DNA of 64,000 nucleotides from Rouxiella aceris (GCF_012933545.1 NZ_JAADJU010000015.1:1-64000), one strand, 5' to 3'. Counted from the first letter of the stretch, positions 9,813 through 18,383 are shown. Notes: generated from the sequence alone by a model not told the origin. Numbers and translations are program-made.

Positions 9813-9838
9813 CAGGCGGTGTAGCCATACACCGCCTG
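9813..9838. terminator. Perfect 11-bp hairpin after the dehydrogenase operon
   Basis: Arms CAGGCGGTGTA and TACACCGCCTG around a 4-nt loop. No T-run follows on either strand, so termination may be weak or the hairpin may protect the mRNA 3' end. Confidence 0.5.
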
Positions 9839-10031
9839 ATATTGCAGATCGGCTTATCTCGACCCTGGATGCGCTGTCCTTTTTCGCCTCGCCATACCTG
9901 CCATCGTCTGTCACCCTCTTGCAGTCCGCTTGCGGGATATCTCACAAAGCTGAAGATTTCACATATGAATGTGAAGAAAACTCGCTTGAATGCCGATTGT
10001 ATTTAACGGATCAAAGCCTTGTGCCGTCTAT

Positions 10032-10047
10032 AGCCAATCGTTTGCTT
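10032..10047. promoter_or_regulatory. PurR operator upstream of glyA
   Basis: AGCCAATCGTTTGCTT matches the PurR consensus ACGCAAACGTTTGCGT at 12 of 16 positions, including the central CGTTTGC. E. coli glyA has a PurR site with the same CAATCGTTTGC-like core, so purine repression of one-carbon supply is probably conserved. Confidence 0.65.
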
Positions 10048-10152
10048 AAAAAGCTGATACTGAGGCTATCCCAACCGGGGGGAAACAGTTTACACTGTGC
10101 GCCAGAACCCGTTAGGGGCGTTTATTTAAGTTTGTTGAGTCAGGAGATGCAG

Positions 10153-11406
10153 ATGTTAAAGCGTGAAATGAACATTGCCGATTATGATGCCGAACTGTGG
10201 CATGCAATGCAGCAGGAAGTCGTACGTCAGGAAGAGCACATCGAGCTGATTGCGTCAGAAAACTACACCAGCCCACGCGTGATGCAGGCTCAAGGTTCTC
10301 AGCTGACTAACAAATATGCCGAAGGTTACCCTGGCAAGCGTTACTACGGCGGCTGTGAATTCGTTGATATCGTTGAACAACTGGCAATCGATCGTGCCAA
10401 AGAGCTGTTCGGTGCCGATTATGCCAACGTTCAACCGCACTCTGGCTCACAGGCCAACTTTGCGGTCTATACCGCACTGCTGCAACCGGGCGATACCATT
10501 CTGGGTATGAACCTGGCCCACGGCGGTCACCTGACCCACGGTTCTCCGGTTAACCTGTCGGGTAAACTGTATAACGTGGTGCCTTACGGTATCGACGAAA
10601 GCGGCAATATCGATTATGAAGATCTGGCGCGTCAGGCCCAATTGCATAAACCAAAAATGATCATCGGCGGTTTCTCCGCGTTCTCCGGTATTGTTGACTG
10701 GGCAAAAATGCGTGAAATTGCCGACAGCATCGATGCCTGGTTCTTTGTGGATATGGCCCACGTTGCCGGTCTGATTGCCGCTGGCGTCTATCCGAACCCG
10801 GTTCCTCATGCCCATATCGTGACCACTACCACGCACAAAACTCTGGCCGGTCCTCGCGGCGGCCTGATTTTGGCGAAAGGCGGTGACGAAGATCTGTATA
10901 AAAAACTGAACTCTGCGGTGTTCCCGGGTGGTCAGGGTGGTCCGTTGATGCACGTTATCGCCGGTAAAGCCGTGGCACTGAAAGAAGCCATGGAACCCGA
11001 GTTCAAAGCTTATCAGCAGCAAGTAGCGATCAACGCCAAAGCAATGGTTGATGTTGTGCTGCAACGCGGTTACAAAGTGGTCTCCGGCGGTACTCATAAC
11101 CACCTATTCCTGCTGGATCTGGTGGATAAAGGTCTGACCGGTAAAGAAGCCGATGCAGCCCTCGGTCGTGCCAATATCACGGTGAACAAAAACAGTGTGC
11201 CAAACGATCCGAAAAGCCCGTTTGTCACTTCAGGTGTGCGTATTGGTACCCCTGCAGTAACCCGTCGCGGCTTTAAAGAAGCTGAAGTTCGTGAACTGGC
11301 TGGCTGGATCTGTGACGTTCTGGATAACCTGAACGACGAAGCCACTATTGAACGCGTAAAACAAAAAGTGCTCGATATCTGCGCCCGTTTCCCGGTCTAC
11401 GCATAA
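10153..11406 (+). CDS. glyA: Serine hydroxymethyltransferase
   Basis: 417-aa PLP enzyme that converts serine and tetrahydrofolate to glycine and 5,10-methylene-THF, the main one-carbon source for purines, thymidylate and methionine. It starts [16 protein letters not shown] and is nearly collinear with E. coli GlyA. The PLP-lysine motif [14 protein letters not shown] is intact (Lys about 229). ATG 10153 gives exactly the standard length; AGGAG lies nine bases upstream. The PurR box 106 bp upstream suggests regulation with purine synthesis. Confidence 0.98.
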   Translation: MLKREMNIADYDAELWHAMQQEVVRQEEHIELIASENYTSPRVMQAQGSQLTNKYAEGYPGKRYYGGCEFVDIVEQLAIDRAKELFGADYANVQPHSGSQANFAVYTALLQPGDTILGMNLAHGGHLTHGSPVNLSGKLYNVVPYGIDESGNIDYEDLARQAQLHKPKMIIGGFSAFSGIVDWAKMREIADSIDAWFFVDMAHVAGLIAAGVYPNPVPHAHIVTTTTHKTLAGPRGGLILAKGGDEDLYKKLNSAVFPGGQGGPLMHVIAGKAVALKEAMEPEFKAYQQQVAINAKAMVDVVLQRGYKVVSGGTHNHLFLLDLVDKGLTGKEADAALGRANITVNKNSVPNDPKSPFVTSGVRIGTPAVTRRGFKEAEVRELAGWICDVLDNLNDEATIERVKQKVLDICARFPVYA

Positions 11407-11434
11407 TTTCGCACTGAAATAGGCTGATCTTAAA

Positions 11435-11460
11435 AAACGGTATTGTTTTCAATACCGTTT
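11435..11460. repeat. Hairpin copy 1 of a duplicated glyA terminator
   Basis: Perfect 11-bp arms AAACGGTATTG / CAATACCGTTT with a TTTT loop. This copy lacks a long following T-run. An identical hairpin lies at 11592-11617. Confidence 0.85.
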
Positions 11461-11591
11461 CACACGGCTGACAAAGTCCGTTATTAGGGAGAGTGCACCG
11501 TTGGGGTCGTAGCGGGCTTGCCCGCCGGAGCGCCCCCAGGTGTGCTATGCCCGGGTATCTCTATCATCAAGACGACTTTGTCATCAAACTC
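11461..11591. repeat. Imperfect palindromic intergenic element between duplicated hairpins
   Basis: 131 bp flanked by two identical hairpins. Inside are inverted repeats TGACAAAGTC (11469-11478) and GACTTTGTCA (11574-11583), a GC hairpin GCGGGC/GCCCGC (11512-11525) and partly complementary GCACC...GGGG and CCCC...GGTGTGC segments. The layout is that of the 130-170 bp enterobacterial palindromic repeats (ERIC- or YPAL-like), but I cannot assign it to a named family. Confidence 0.6.
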
Positions 11592-11621
11592 AAACGGTAT
11601 TGTTTTCAATACCGTTTTTTT
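11592..11621 (+). terminator. Intrinsic terminator (hairpin copy 2)
   Basis: Same 11-bp hairpin as at 11435, here followed by a run of seven T. It is the likely functional terminator of glyA. Confidence 0.82.
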
Positions 11622-11697
11622 ATTGGTTTTTTCTCAGATTTTGAGATTGCTGGCTCTGGTAAGCTCTGTCAAAGTAGCGCTTCAATCCGGAGGCACT

Positions 11698-12843
11698 ATG
11701 GTACTGCGTTCTACATATTGGCTGGCGCTTAGCTATTTCACCTATTTTTACAGTTACGGTATCTTTCTGCCCTTCTGGGGTATTTGGCTAAAAGGGGAGG
11801 GTATCTCCTCGGAAAGTATCGGACTTCTGCTCGGTGCCGGTCTGGTGGCACGTTTTCTCGGCACGCTGATTATCTCTCCTGCTATTAAAGATCCCGCATA
11901 TCTGGTTACCGGGCTTCGTATACTGGCGTTGTTGACCCTGGTGTTTAGTGTCGGCTATTGGTTTGGCAACGGCTGGGCCTGGTTGATGATCAATATTGCC
12001 GGATTTAGCCTGTTTTTCGGTCCTCTGGTTCCCCTTACCGATGCCCTGGCGGGGACGCTACAGCGGCAGATCGCCATGGACTACGGCAAGGTGCGGGTCT
12101 GGGGATCGATTGCCTTTGTTATCGGCTCGGCGGTGACCGGCAAGCTGGTATCGGTCTATGGACATAATGCCATTCTCTATTCATTGACCGCCGGGGTTGT
12201 GGCCATGCTATTGGGCATGCTGCTGCAACCGAGCGTAAAACCCATTGCTCAGGATCGGCAGGCGCGTGGACCTGTAACGCCATGGCGAGTGCTGCTGGCC
12301 GAACCGGCGGTCTGGCGCTTTTTGCTCTGTGTCACGTTGATGATGGGAGCCCATGCCGCCTACTACGGATTCAGCGCCATTTACTGGCAGGATGCCGGTT
12401 ATTCGGCAGCCACCGTAGGCTATTTATGGTCATTGGGGGTCGTTGCGGAGATTGTGGTGTTCACCTTTAGCCAACGCCTGTTTCGCCGCTGGTCGGCGCG
12501 TAATATGCTGCTGCTCTCTGCCGTGTGCGGCATTGTACGCTGGGTTATGATGGGGGAGTTTATCGCTTTACCCTGGTTGCTGGTGATACAGCTGCTGCAC
12601 TGTGGCAGTTTTACCGTTTGTCATCTGGCAGGAATGCGCTTTATTGCTTCACGCCCGCGCGATCAGGTGATCCGCCTGCAAGCGATTTATTCGGCGCTGG
12701 CGATGGGCGGGGGTATTGCCGTTATGACCATGGTCTCGGGCTATCTGTTTGCCACTCTACATGGCGGATTGTTTTGGGTGATGGCGCTGGTGGCACTTCC
12801 GGCACTGTTCCTGCGACCGCAAGTGACGCCGGCTCAAAACTGA
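11698..12843 (+). CDS. hcaT: MFS transporter HcaT (3-phenylpropionate permease family)
   Basis: 381-aa inner-membrane major-facilitator protein with about 12 membrane helices, begins MVLRSTYWLALSYFTYF and aligns along its length with E. coli HcaT. It is annotated as a putative 3-phenylpropionic acid importer, but no hca catabolic genes are nearby here, so the real substrate is open. ATG 11698 has GGAGG eight bases upstream. The duplicated terminator separates it from glyA. Its stop overlaps the 3' end of the convergent csiE by 10 bp. Confidence 0.9.
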   Translation: MVLRSTYWLALSYFTYFYSYGIFLPFWGIWLKGEGISSESIGLLLGAGLVARFLGTLIISPAIKDPAYLVTGLRILALLTLVFSVGYWFGNGWAWLMINIAGFSLFFGPLVPLTDALAGTLQRQIAMDYGKVRVWGSIAFVIGSAVTGKLVSVYGHNAILYSLTAGVVAMLLGMLLQPSVKPIAQDRQARGPVTPWRVLLAEPAVWRFLLCVTLMMGAHAAYYGFSAIYWQDAGYSAATVGYLWSLGVVAEIVVFTFSQRLFRRWSARNMLLLSAVCGIVRWVMMGEFIALPWLLVIQLLHCGSFTVCHLAGMRFIASRPRDQVIRLQAIYSALAMGGGIAVMTMVSGYLFATLHGGLFWVMALVALPALFLRPQVTPAQN

Positions 12844-14120
12844 TGAGCTTCCAACAGAGAGCGTATTTTTTTGCGCTGCTCTTTGGTTAATGGCAATTGG
12901 GTATGAATAATCAGCGGATCCGCGTCGGTGCTTTGTGTGGCGTAAGGGGTGACGATCATAGCGACGCCGCCCGGTGCGCCCTGTTGATGAAAAGCTTCCA
13001 GCGTTTGGTATTTAATATTTAACGGCAACAAGGTGGCTTCACGGATCTGCTGTTCCACCGCTGTCTCTAACTGCGGATTATTGCCGGTCAGCAGCAGGAT
13101 CTGTTTCTCGCCGAGGGCGTTACCCTGCATCAACCAGGCACCAAAACTGACTGCGACCAGGCCGATTTCTTCCTGCGATAGTTCGATATCATAAGTGCGC
13201 TTAAAACCCTGTAGTGCATCTTGCGTGGTGCGCATCAGGCGTGGATACATGCGGTTGACCTCATCTTGCAACTGGCTATCGACGCCAATATCAAAACGAC
13301 AGCGTTCGATGGCAGGCCCAAGATGAGCAAACAGTTGGCTGATCAAACCGCGATCGCTGCTAAAGGTCATTCCCGACACTTCCTGAAAACTGGCTACCAG
13401 TTCCCGGATAGCATGCATTAACTTTTGGTCTTCCCGCGAGCCAGAACTGTCGTAGCTATGATTTTTAATCAAGGTCAGCAACAGAGTAAAAAAGTCCCGT
13501 TCGCACTCGGCAATCCCTTTGCTAAACAGTTTTTGCAGCTGACTAAAGATCAACGATGCAGCGGAAAATTCCGGCTTGTTGCGCAACCATTGTTGTTGGC
13601 TGTCTGAGAGCTGTAGTTGAGGGATCTCAAGGTTTTGCCACAGGCAATATTGCAGGTAGATATGCAAGAATTGCTCGTCGCGGCTGCTGAACTCTCTGTG
13701 CAACTGACGGGATATCGTGGTGATCAGCGTCGGAAACTGGCGATCATAGCGGCTGCTGTCAAAATCAGCGGTTTGAGCAAGATGGCGAGTAAACAGTGGT
13801 GTAAAATGTTGATGAATAAAATTGGGATTGCTGCGGATAGCTCGTCGCAGATACTGGATCAGGCACAGCCGTTGATTGAGCAAGCCTCCCTGCAACCGGC
13901 AGTGATGGTCGTGGCTCGTCACAATTTCCAGCTGATGTAGACGCTGTATATCAAGAGATAGCTGCGCAACATCTTGCTGTGTGGTCTTCAGGTCCACGCC
14001 ATTAATCTGGCTGACTTTCTCCAGTTGTACCGCCGGTAACGGCGCATACAGCATCAACAATAGGTTGCAGCGACGTTGTTGAGCGGAGAGCTCAGGCACG
14101 GAGGAGGTGTCCAGGCTCAT
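12834..14120 (-). CDS. csiE: Stationary-phase inducible protein CsiE
   Basis: 428-aa protein of the PRD-type regulator fold, similar in length and position (next to hcaT) to E. coli CsiE, a sigma-S/CRP-dependent gene of unknown biochemical role. The N-terminal part (SAQQRRCNLLLMLYAP) looks like a winged-helix region; two PRD-like helical domains follow, and the C-terminal part (about 345-428) resembles a PTS-IIB-like fold (ILLLTGNNPQLE). No phosphotransferase genes are nearby. It is convergent with hcaT and its promoter faces the second repeat array. Confidence 0.85.
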   Translation of the reverse strand: MSLDTSSVPELSAQQRRCNLLLMLYAPLPAVQLEKVSQINGVDLKTTQQDVAQLSLDIQRLHQLEIVTSHDHHCRLQGGLLNQRLCLIQYLRRAIRSNPNFIHQHFTPLFTRHLAQTADFDSSRYDRQFPTLITTISRQLHREFSSRDEQFLHIYLQYCLWQNLEIPQLQLSDSQQQWLRNKPEFSAASLIFSQLQKLFSKGIAECERDFFTLLLTLIKNHSYDSSGSREDQKLMHAIRELVASFQEVSGMTFSSDRGLISQLFAHLGPAIERCRFDIGVDSQLQDEVNRMYPRLMRTTQDALQGFKRTYDIELSQEEIGLVAVSFGAWLMQGNALGEKQILLLTGNNPQLETAVEQQIREATLLPLNIKYQTLEAFHQQGAPGGVAMIVTPYATQSTDADPLIIHTQLPLTKEQRKKIRSLLEAHQF

Positions 14121-14310
14121 ATCACCTTCTATAATAGTTTTTTAATATCGCCTTTAGCATAGCAAATCATCGGCTATTCAACGCGCTACCGCTCACGCTT
14201 TTACACCGGCTTACAACTGAGATCACAGATTTGACTTAAATGGCAATTTTCTTTTTTGAGGTCAATTTGCCAGGAGGGAAGGGTTTTTAATTGCAAATTT
14301 GCTTTTAAAT

Positions 14311-14388
14311 TCAAGGTCAAGGTTGAGGTCAACTTCAACTTCAACTTCAACTTCAAGGTCAAGGTCAAGGTCAACTTCAAGGTCAAGG
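14311..14388. repeat. Hexanucleotide microsatellite (13 units)
   Basis: Thirteen consecutive 6-mers, six TCAAGG, one TTGAGG and five TCAACT arranged in blocks, then a final TCAAGG; total 78 bp. A three-unit version precedes copy B2 (about 14677-14694). Because the unit is six bases it reads as alternating dipeptides in any frame, which creates misleading open frames. Confidence 0.9.
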
Positions 14389-14642
14389 GCATTCGCTGCG
14401 CTCACTGGGCGGCGGCCCAGACCGCCCAAAGGAGGCGAAGGCGCGCCTCCTTTGGAATCCTGCGCCTTGTCCAAATTGATAAGTGTCGTGCCCTCGGTTG
14501 TAGTTCTTTCCAGTGGCTTCTGAGTGTGGCCTAAACCACGCCGCTTCGCGGTCCCTTCACTCGGTCGCGAGCCAAAAGCGTCTCGCTCCACGTCGTTCAG
14601 CGTAGGTTTTGAATCGGCCAGGAAACATTTAAAGCAAAACCG
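14385..14642 (-). repeat. Family B structured repeat, copy B1
   Basis: 258-bp element read on the minus strand. It is homologous in plan to family A: a 5' module with helix 1 GCGAG/CTCGC (14567-14586), helix 2 CCGC/GCGG (14541-14551), the box AGGCGCAGGATT (complement at 14456-14467), and helix 3 CCAAAGGAGGC/GCCTCCTTTGG (14426-14455). An extra GGGCGG/CCGCCC hairpin follows. Copy B2 lies 306 bp on. Confidence 0.85.
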
Positions 14643-14690
14643 GGATTGGCTTAAATGACAATTTTTGGTTTTAAAGTCAACTTCAACTTC

Positions 14691-14949
14691 AAGGGCATTC
14701 GCTGCGCTCACTGGGCGGCGGCCCAGACCGCCCAAAGGAGGCGAAGGCGCGCCTCCTTTGGAATCCTGCGCCTTGTCCAAATTGAACAGTGTCGTGCCCT
14801 CGGTTGTAGTTCTTTCCAGTGACATCGGTGTGTGGCCTAAACCACGCCGCTGCGCGGTCCCTTCACTCGGTCGCGAGCCAAAAGCGTCTCGCTCCACGTC
14901 GTTCAGCGTAGGTTTTGAATCGGCCAGGAAACATTTACTGCAAAACCGG
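14691..14949 (-). repeat. Family B structured repeat, copy B2
   Basis: Second copy of family B, over 90% identical to B1 by eye. Differences concentrate outside the helices or in the helix-2 triloop (GCA here, GAA in B1). A C-type unit in reverse orientation (about 14643-14682) separates the two B copies. Confidence 0.85.
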
Positions 14950-15039
14950 CAACATTAAAGGTCAACGGCGAAAGACAAAAAGACAAAACAGTAGTTTCTG
15001 AAACGGTATGGTTTACATAGCTTACTGGCACATTCAGAG

Positions 15040-15230
15040 ACGGCGCCGCGCGAAGCGGAGGGAGACGCTTTTGGCTCCCGACCGAGCAAGGGGACTGCGC
15101 AGCAGCGCGGCTCGTGCCACGCTGGGAGTCACTGAAACATAGCCGGTAATAAGCAGCAGACGCATCAACAACACCAAAAGGCCCAGGATTGTTAAGGAGC
15201 GGGCCAGCGCTCCTTAACTCGGTTCGGCAC
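15040..15230 (+). repeat. Family A structured repeat, copy A4
   Basis: 191-bp copy, opposite in orientation to B1 and B2. Helix arms are identical to A2, and the triloop of helix 2 is GCA instead of GGA. Confidence 0.88.
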
Positions 15231-15358
15231 AGCAGGTTAAGTAGCCACTGCAATGATAAAACCGAAACAGCTCCTCTAAAGCCAATTGACGTTAAAACCA
15301 AAAATTGCCATTTAAGCCAAACCGGTACGACGTACATAGCTAGTTGGCACATTCAGAG

Positions 15359-15549
15359 ACGGCGCCGCGCGAAGAGGAGGGAGACGCTTTTGGCTCCCGA
15401 CCGAGCAAGGGGACTGCGGAGCAGCGCGGCTCGTGCCACGCTGGGGGTAACTGAAACATAGCCGGTAATAGGCAGCAGATGAATCAAAGACACCAAAAGG
15501 CCCAGGATTGTTAAGGAGCGGGCCAGCGCTCCTTAACTCGGTTCGGTAC
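15359..15549 (+). repeat. Family A structured repeat, copy A5
   Basis: 191-bp copy 319 bp after A4, separated by one C-type unit. It keeps all three helices and differs mainly in the unpaired middle (for example GGGGGTAACTG for GGGAGTCACTG). Confidence 0.87.
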
Positions 15550-15580
15550 AGTGGGTTAAGTTGCCCCCGCTATTATAAAA

Positions 15581-15880
15581 CCGAAACAGCTCCTCTAAAG
15601 CCAATTGATTTTAAAATGAGAAATTGCCATTTAAGCCAAACCGAAACAGCTCCTCTAAAGCCAATTGATTTTAAAATGAGAAATTGCCATTTAAGCCCAA
15701 CTCGAAACAGCTCCTCTAAAGCCAATTGATTTTAAAATGAGAAATTGCCATTTAAGCCAAACCGAAACAGCTCCTCTAAAGCCAATTGACTTTAAAAAAA
15801 GAAAATTGCCATTTAAGCCCAAACCGAAACAGCTCCTCTAAAGCCAATTGACTTTAAAAAGAAAATTGACTTTAAGCCAC
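15581..15880 (+). repeat. Tandem array of five 60-62 bp C-type repeats
   Basis: Unit starts fall at 15581, 15641, 15702, 15762 and 15824. Each reads CCGAAACAGCTCCTCTAAAG, then a CCAATTG/AAATTG inverted segment and CCATTTAAGCC. Copies 1-3 share GATTTTAAAATGAG; copies 4-5 have GACTTTAAAAA. There are no unique spacers, so this is a direct-repeat array and not CRISPR. It ends 24 bp from the suhB stop. Confidence 0.9.
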
Positions 15881-15903
15881 ATTCGCTATTAAAAACCCAG
15901 TTC

Positions 15904-16707
15904 TTATCGCTTCAGAGCTTCGCTCAACTCATCCCGCATGGTCATCAGAATACCTTTAACGACGCGTGGGTTACCGGCAACGACATTCCCTGAAGAGTAA
16001 TGGTTATGGCCGCCAACAAAGTCAGTAACCACGCCGCCAGATTCACGAACCATCAGTTCGCCACCGGCGAAATCCCAGGGTTTCAAACCGATTTCAAAGA
16101 AACCGTCAACGCGACCAGCGGCCACATAGGCCAGATCCAGCGCAGCAGAACCGGTGCGGCGGAAGTCGGCACATTGGGTAAACAACTTGCCGACAACATT
16201 GATATAACTGTTGGCGTGCTGTTTTACTTTGAATGGGAAACCGGTCGCCAGAATGGTGCCGTCGAGATCTTTGGCGTTGGTGCCGCGCAGACGATAACCG
16301 TTAAGCTGTGCGCCCTGACCGCGGGTCGCGGTGAACAGTTCGTTACGCATAGGATCGTAAACTACCGCCACTTCAGTGCGGCCTTTGATGCGCACGGCGA
16401 TAGAAACTGCAAAATGAGGGAAACGTTTAACGAAATTGGTGGTGCCATCCAGTGGGTCAATAATCCATTGTACATCTTGATCTTCGCCAACCAACTCACC
16501 ACATTCTTCACTAATAATGGTGTGTTTTGGGTATGACTTGCGAATAACGTCGATAATCATATGCTCTGCATCACGATCTACGTTAGTAACAAAATCATTG
16601 GTGCCTTTCTGCGTTGCTTCTACAGCGTCTGGAGTTTCGTAATTTTTGGCAATCAGGTTACCGGCCTTGCGCGCAGCGCGCACGGCGATGGTGAGCATCG
16701 GATGCAT
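15904..16707 (-). CDS. suhB: Inositol-1-monophosphatase / Nus-complex factor SuhB
   Basis: 267-aa Mg2+-dependent phosphatase of the IMPase family that in enterics also joins the Nus antitermination complex on rRNA. Metal and catalytic motifs are intact: EECGE, WIIDPLDGTTNF and KPWDFAGGELMVRESGG. Length equals E. coli SuhB. It is divergent from trmJ, the conserved arrangement. The leader carries a boxA (16727-16738), which in E. coli mediates repression of suhB by the Nus complex. The 3' end abuts the C-type repeat array. Confidence 0.97.
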   Translation of the reverse strand: MHPMLTIAVRAARKAGNLIAKNYETPDAVEATQKGTNDFVTNVDRDAEHMIIDVIRKSYPKHTIISEECGELVGEDQDVQWIIDPLDGTTNFVKRFPHFAVSIAVRIKGRTEVAVVYDPMRNELFTATRGQGAQLNGYRLRGTNAKDLDGTILATGFPFKVKQHANSYINVVGKLFTQCADFRRTGSAALDLAYVAAGRVDGFFEIGLKPWDFAGGELMVRESGGVVTDFVGGHNHYSSGNVVAGNPRVVKGILMTMRDELSEALKR

Positions 16708-16726
16708 GGATATCTTCCAACTAGGA

Positions 16727-16738
16727 TGTTAAAGAACG
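16727..16738 (-). promoter_or_regulatory. boxA in the suhB leader
   Basis: CGTTCTTTAACA on the minus strand, matching the core of TGCTCTTTAACA, 20 nt upstream of the suhB start. In E. coli this site binds NusB/NusE/SuhB and represses suhB expression. Confidence 0.7.
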
Positions 16739-16751
16739 GGAAACGGCGCGC

Positions 16752-16780
16752 AGTATAGCAACACTTGCGACAAACGCCAA
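16752..16780 (-). promoter_or_regulatory. suhB sigma-70 promoter
   Basis: Minus-strand TTGGCG (-35), 17-bp spacer, TATACT (-10). Transcription would start just upstream of the boxA. Confidence 0.72.
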
Positions 16781-16890
16781 TCACTTTGGCGACGCCTGAC
16801 ATAATAACCTTTGCAGAGGATTGGCTAAATCATCACGGGGCGGCGGTTTGTGATAAACTGTTGTGATTTTCCGCAACGCTCAGAGTTTGT

Positions 16891-17628
16891 ATGTTACACA
16901 ATATCCGCATTGTCCTGGTTGAAACCTCCCATACCGGGAATATGGGCTCCACCGCCCGCGCTATGAAAACCATGGGGTTATCCAACCTCTATCTGGTCAA
17001 TCCGCTGGTCAAACCCGATTCGCAGGCGATTTCGCTGTCTGCCGGTGCCAGTGATGTGATTGGCAATGCCACCATTGTTGATACGCTGGATGAAGCGCTG
17101 GCCGGATGCAGCCTGGTGATTGGCACCAGTGCCCGTTCTCGTACCTTGCCATGGCCAATGCTGGAACCGCGCGAATGCGGTGAACACAGCGCCAAAGCGG
17201 TATTGACCGCGCCGGTTGCGCTGGTATTTGGTCGTGAACGCGTTGGCCTGACCAACGAAGAGCTGCAAAAGTGTAACTTCCATGTCTGTATCCCGGCTAA
17301 CCCGGAATATAGCTCGCTCAATCTGGCGATGGCAGTACAGATTATTGCCTACGAGGTTCGTGTTGCGTGGCTTAATCAGCTTGAAGCCGCCAAGCCGCCG
17401 GTGGTCTATGAAGAAACCCCTTATCCTCTGGTGGACGATCTCGAACGCTTCTATCAGCACCTTGAACAGGTACTGCTGAAAATCGGCTTTATTCGTCAGG
17501 CTCATCCGGGCCAGGTGATGAGTAAGCTGCGTCGTTTGTTTACCCGTGCCCGTCCTGAATCCCAGGAATTAAATATTTTGCGCGGTATTTTAACCTCAGT
17601 CGATAAACTCGATAACGACAAGCACTAA
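16891..17628 (+). CDS. trmJ: tRNA (cytidine/uridine-2'-O-)-methyltransferase TrmJ
   Basis: 245-aa SPOUT-class enzyme that 2'-O-methylates position 32 of several tRNAs using S-adenosylmethionine. The N-terminal [25 protein letters not shown] and the knot region [15 protein letters not shown] and [18 protein letters not shown] are typical. Length matches E. coli TrmJ (246 aa). It precedes iscR, as in other enterics, and is divergent from suhB. Confidence 0.96.
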   Translation: MLHNIRIVLVETSHTGNMGSTARAMKTMGLSNLYLVNPLVKPDSQAISLSAGASDVIGNATIVDTLDEALAGCSLVIGTSARSRTLPWPMLEPRECGEHSAKAVLTAPVALVFGRERVGLTNEELQKCNFHVCIPANPEYSSLNLAMAVQIIAYEVRVAWLNQLEAAKPPVVYEETPYPLVDDLERFYQHLEQVLLKIGFIRQAHPGQVMSKLRRLFTRARPESQELNILRGILTSVDKLDNDKH

Positions 17629-17712
17629 GTCGAGCTATCCGTTGTCTACTCTTGCTCAATGGGTTAGCGACCAGATTTTCGGTCAGCTATCGCCCCGGGA
17701 TGGGTATGTATA

Positions 17713-17736
17713 ATACTTGAGTAAATTACTGGGTTA
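17713..17736. promoter_or_regulatory. IscR type 1 binding site, distal
   Basis: ATACTTGAGTAAATTACTGG resembles the type 1 motif ATASYYGACTRWWWYAGTCRR with one base off in each half. It is one of two adjacent sites for [2Fe-2S]-IscR autorepression. Confidence 0.65.
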
Positions 17737-17737
17737 A

Positions 17738-17762
17738 ATAGTTGACTAAATTAGTATGGAAT
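17738..17762. promoter_or_regulatory. IscR type 1 binding site, proximal, with iscR promoter
   Basis: ATAGTTGACTAAATTAGTAT is a strong type 1 match. TTGACT also serves as a -35 hexamer, so bound IscR would block polymerase. The context and sequence mirror the E. coli iscR promoter. Confidence 0.78.
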
Positions 17763-17826
17763 GTCAGACTTCATTTTATGTTGTCCCCCAATGATATTTT
17801 GAATTTCACGAACAGGTAATCATGTT

Positions 17827-18321
17827 ATGAGACTGACATCTAAAGGCCGTTATGCTGTTACTGCTATGCTCGACGTAGCACTGCATTCTCAAGAAGGCCC
17901 AGTGCCTTTAGCCGACATCTCTGAACGTCAGGGCATCTCGCTTTCGTATCTCGAACAGCTGTTTTCCCGTCTGCGCAAGCATGAACTGGTTGCCAGCGTA
18001 CGCGGTCCAGGCGGGGGTTATCTGTTGGGGCGTGATGCCGGTGAAATTTCCGTTGGTTCAGTGATCACTGCGGTTGACGAGTCGGTTGATGCTACCCGTT
18101 GTCAGGGCAAAGAAGGTTGCCAGGGCGGCGAGCGCTGCCTGACCCACACCCTGTGGCGCGATCTGAGCGAGCGCATTAGCGGCTTCCTTAATGACATCAC
18201 CCTCGGCGAGTTGGTTAACAGCCAGGAAGTGATGGAAGTGGCAGATCGTCAGAACGGCGAAACCCGTCGTCTGCCAAATGGCCGTCTGCAAGACACTATC
18301 AATGTGAATCTGCGCGCGTAA
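17827..18321 (+). CDS. iscR: Fe-S cluster-sensing repressor IscR
   Basis: 164-aa Rrf2-family regulator. The winged helix is at the N-terminus ([20 protein letters not shown]). Cluster ligands are complete in [16 protein letters not shown]: Cys-x5-Cys-x5-Cys-x2-His, the [2Fe-2S] site. Cluster-bound IscR represses its own promoter through type 1 boxes seen at 17713 and 17738; apo-IscR activates suf. It is normally first gene of iscRSUA, but here a strong terminator follows and the downstream scaffold genes are missing. Its intact sensor implies clusters are still made in this cell. Confidence 0.97.
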   Translation: MRLTSKGRYAVTAMLDVALHSQEGPVPLADISERQGISLSYLEQLFSRLRKHELVASVRGPGGGYLLGRDAGEISVGSVITAVDESVDATRCQGKEGCQGGERCLTHTLWRDLSERISGFLNDITLGELVNSQEVMEVADRQNGETRRLPNGRLQDTINVNLRA

Positions 18322-18383
18322 TCTCGGCTCTTTGACCGATATGCAGGCAGTATCACCACGGCAAACTTTTTGCCGTTAAATGA

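Larger units (their letters stand above)
9774..10152. other. glyA leader and promoter region
   Basis: 379 bp between the cytochrome gene and glyA. It holds the hairpin at 9813-9838 and a PurR box at 10032-10047; the rest shows no gene. A coding frame open through this stretch is simply the in-frame upstream extension of glyA and lacks conservation with the GlyA family. Confidence 0.5.

Noticed and set aside
9736-10152. Long N-terminal extension of GlyA
   Set aside because: The frame is open upstream, but family homology starts at MLKREM and the PurR box lies inside the supposed extension.
11461-11591. ERIC element between glyA and hcaT
   Set aside because: The size and palindromic plan fit, but the sequence does not match the ERIC core that I know.
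14262-14897. 211-aa minus-strand frame across B1, the hexamer array and B2
   Set aside because: It consists of two repeat copies joined by alternating dipeptides from the 6-bp units. There is no start signal or domain; best explained as a by-product of the repeats.
15581-15880. CRISPR array
   Set aside because: Units of 60-62 bp follow each other without unique spacers and no cas genes are present.
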